Shown here one piece after another: positions 12,100 through 13,290 of a stretch of DNA of 13,290 bases (positions are counted from its first letter, which is position 1; each line of letters opens with the position of its first letter). Origin of the DNA: an uncultured Bacillota bacterium (lineage in GTDB: Bacteria > Bacillota > Clostridia > Tissierellales > Tissierellaceae); assembly GCA_937951995.1 (NCBI GenBank), contig CALGAG010000066.1:1-13290 (forward strand). The letters run 5' to 3'. The position numbers and the translations under genes are program-made. Under the pieces are notes generated by a model. It saw nothing but the letters and a program-made list of their open reading frames with translations, was not told the origin of the DNA and did no database searches.

Positions 12100-12363
12100 C
12101 TATTTGACTGATATGTCGGGAACGTCTGTCTCGGGTTCCTGGTGAAGCTTAACGCTGATTGTGATCTCTCCTACGAAGTCATTGAATTGTATCAGGGGTT
12201 CTATCTGTTTCTTGATTTCCTCCATTGGGTCAAAGATCTGATATTTGTCTTCTTCGATTTCACCTGTTTCTTCGTTAACCTGTGGGCCTCGGAATGGGAC
12301 TTGGATTCCATGCCAGCCTATGTGTAGTGTACGCATGCCTGAACTGTATTTGAATTCTTTCAT
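12100..12363 (-). CDS. Hypothetical protein, 87 aa, beta-rich
   Basis: The start overlaps the previous stop as TAATG, with AAGGAGGTGA just before it. Sequence: strands near residues 11-24 (RTLHIGWHGIQVPF), an acidic turn (NEETGEIEEDKYQIFDP), a helix (MEEIKKQIEPLIQFNDF) and a final strand (GEITISVKLHQEPE). No recognised motif, no membrane helix. Close coupling to the basic protein upstream may indicate that the two act together. Confidence 0.7.
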   Translation of the reverse strand: MKEFKYSSGMRTLHIGWHGIQVPFRGPQVNEETGEIEEDKYQIFDPMEEIKKQIEPLIQFNDFVGEITISVKLHQEPETDVPDISVK

Positions 12364-12737
12364 TATTTCACCTCCTTAACTGTTGCCTTGGTTGATGTTG
12401 CTTTGGCTTTGCTTGATTTTCCATCGGTTCCTGTGGCTTTTTGTTTGGGTGTCCACAGCTTCGTGAGGTAGTCGATGATTTCGGCTAACTGTTTGTCACC
12501 CTCCTGCCATTGCCACGCAGTTCCATGTTCGTGAGCTTCCGAGAAGTTTGCACGTAGTTGTGCCCTGATCTTCTTCTGGAGGTCGTCATTTGAGGTGAGA
12601 GAAAGTCTAGACCGAAGAGCCTCATGTTTTTTCAACATTTCCGCCAAGTCCTTGGGGCGTATAGTCCGCTTTTTTGTGTTTTCAGGCACGCTAACTTTGG
12701 GTGTGGATTTTGTGGCTTCTTGCTTCTTGGCTGTCAT
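12363..12737 (-). CDS. Basic protein with Lys/Ala/Thr-rich ends, 124 aa, first of the right-hand leftward genes
   Basis: AAGGAGGAATTGTA precedes the ATG at 12737. The open frame extends to 12830 but the promoter at 12801-12830 and the ribosome site exclude those extra codons. A central helical part (residues 25-97: IRPKDLAEMLKKHEALRSR, AQLRANFSEAHEHGTAW, LAEIIDYLTKLW) is flanked by Lys/Thr/Ala/Pro-rich tails (KKQEATKSTPK at the start, SSKAKATSTKATVKEVK at the end), a histone-H1-like composition. Binding to DNA or RNA is likely by charge; no family is recognised. It leads the gene run from the promoter. Confidence 0.75.
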   Translation of the reverse strand: MTAKKQEATKSTPKVSVPENTKKRTIRPKDLAEMLKKHEALRSRLSLTSNDDLQKKIRAQLRANFSEAHEHGTAWQWQEGDKQLAEIIDYLTKLWTPKQKATGTDGKSSKAKATSTKATVKEVK

Positions 12738-12774
12738 TACAATTCCTCCTTTTCTTCTTTCCTTCTTGGCTTCT

Positions 12775-12789
12775 CGGGGTTCGTCCCCG
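12775..12789 (-). promoter_or_regulatory. 5' leader hairpin of the right-hand leftward transcript
   Basis: In the RNA, CGGGG-ACGAA-CCCCG forms a short GC-rich stem within about 5-20 nt of the expected transcription start (near 12794) and well before the ribosome site. Such terminal hairpins can protect phage mRNA from 5'-end decay. Confidence 0.45.
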
Positions 12790-12800
12790 TCCATAATACC

Positions 12801-12830
12801 ATTATACACCTTCAGAGGTGACTCATACAA
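12801..12830 (-). promoter_or_regulatory. Leftward sigma-A promoter for genes 12737 to 10969
   Basis: TTGTAT (12830-12825), an 18-nt spacer and TATAAT (12806-12801), with start expected near 12794. The 12 bases beginning at the -10 (TATAATGGTATT) are identical to those at the 5928-5956 promoter, suggesting the same expression class. The -35 is only a partial match. Confidence 0.7.
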
Positions 12831-12918
12831 CTATTATGTAGCATAGCTCTCTAAAGCTCTTTCGGCTTTATGGGATAGAGCAGCACTCTACTTCTCCTAC
12901 TGGAAGAGGAGACCTGGG

Positions 12919-12937
12919 TAGGCTTCAGTTGAGAAGC
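12919..12937 (+). repeat. Dispersed hairpin repeat, copy C
   Basis: TAGGCTTCAGTTGAGAAGC, with stem GCTTC/GAAGC. It is preceded by AGGAGACCTGG, which resembles the sequence upstream of the next two copies. Confidence 0.6.
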
Positions 12938-13062
12938 TCTCCTGTTCAGGAAAGAGGGGGAGGCCTCACTCCCGGATGGAAGTAGGAGCCCTGTGGGAGT
13001 GTATAGATATACAAGCAGGAGCCCTTCTCCTATATTCATGCATTAAGGGAGTAGGTCTTCTG

Positions 13063-13081
13063 TAGGCTTCAGATGACGAGG
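13063..13081 (+). repeat. Dispersed hairpin repeat, copy D
   Basis: TAGGCTTCAGATGACGAGG. Similarity to copies C and E extends about 10 bases upstream (AGGTCTTCTG), giving a unit of about 30 nt. Confidence 0.6.
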
Positions 13082-13109
13082 TGAGGGAGAAAGAAGTAGG
13101 AGGCCTCTG

Positions 13110-13128
13110 TAGACTTCAGATGAGAAGG
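13110..13128 (+). repeat. Dispersed hairpin repeat, copy E
   Basis: TAGACTTCAGATGAGAAGG, 47 nt after copy D, preceded by AGGCCTCTG and followed by a matching AAGGCCTT, so a larger AGGCCT-bounded hairpin encloses the repeat. Confidence 0.6.
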
Positions 13129-13290
13129 CCTTGGAGGCAGGAGGAGCCCTCAGTCGTGAGTTCGTAGGCGTGATGTGAGGAGGAGGCCTGCACCATATGT
13201 TGGTTTGAAACATGAAGCGATTTAAATGCGTTTTAACGTGCCTACGTAATAATGCCCCGGGGTTTGTACCCGTAACGTAAAAAGCCCCCG

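Larger units (their letters stand above)
12831..13290. other. Non-coding, hairpin-rich repeat region at the window end
   Basis: No frame with a convincing start or ribosome site exists here. It is a purine-rich mosaic of recurring words: AGGAGCCCT three times, GAGGCCT several times, and three copies of the TAGGCTTCAG element. Many 5-6 bp stems are visible, for example AAAGC/GCTTT at the left, CTCCT/AGGAG around 12895-12910, GGGAG/CTCCC near 12958-12973 and AGGAG/CTCCT near 13017-13030. From about 13200 the repeats stop; the last bases, AAAAAGCCCCCG, look like the left half of a terminator cut by the window edge. Confidence 0.6.

Noticed and set aside
12851..13039. Bottom-strand 62-codon open frame in the repeat region
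   Set aside because: No ribosome site before its ATG, and it is composed of the repeat words; it reads like translated hairpins.
12840..13200. CRISPR array
   Set aside because: Repeats are degenerate, unevenly spaced (144 and 47 nt) and have no spacer structure or cas genes nearby.
13240..13290. tRNA gene fragment suggested by a GGTTTGTACCC-like stretch
   Set aside because: No T-arm consensus, anticodon arm or acceptor stem can be assembled.

Overview
The window looks like a stretch of a tailed-phage genome (or prophage) from a low-to-moderate-GC Gram-positive host, most likely a Bacillota bacterium. The reasons are densely packed small genes, near-universal AGGAGG-type ribosome binding sites, stop/start overlaps (TAATG, ATGA), consensus sigma-A promoters, a PrimPol-type replication protein, a SNF2-like helicase and phage-type nucleotide enzymes. 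I see no structural genes, integrase, tRNA or CRISPR array.

Layout. Positions 1-5876 are a leftward block. From its promoter end (5.9 kb) it runs: small hypothetical gene, zinc-ribbon protein, 56-aa and 77-aa proteins, SNF2 helicase. A second strong promoter (3314-3343) then drives a P-loop deoxynucleotide kinase, an all-alpha dUTPase/dCTPase, a 3D-domain wall enzyme and two adjacent thymidylate-synthase-superfamily proteins. Positions 5928-6046 are a compact divergent control region with back-to-back promoters and a 19-bp palindrome. Positions 6066-9455 are a rightward replication block: a 54-aa MerR/excisionase-like HTH protein, a 618-aa PrimPol-RecA/RepA-like protein and three unrecognised proteins. 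Positions 9456-9916 are non-coding and rich in inverted repeats. Positions 9917-10953 are rightward, extremely cytosine-poor on the top strand, and hold a membrane coiled-coil protein, a 29-aa membrane peptide and a basic 163-codon gene. Positions 10969-12737 are a leftward run of seven small genes from a promoter at 12801-12830. Positions 12831-13290 have no convincing gene but carry degenerate hairpin repeats, related to two copies inside the 10.4-10.7 kb region.

How it may work together. The kinase, the dUTPase/dCTPase-family enzyme and the thymidylate-synthase relatives parallel T4 gp1, gp56 and gp42, which together replace dCTP by hydroxymethyl-dCTP. Both synthase-like proteins have Asp at the position that is Asn in ordinary thymidylate synthase and Asp in T4 dCMP hydroxymethylase, judged by exact spacing. 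I therefore infer that this phage makes a modified pyrimidine nucleotide, probably a 5-substituted cytosine. The PrimPol and SNF2 proteins suggest phage-encoded replication initiation near 6 kb, where the strand base skew also appears to switch.
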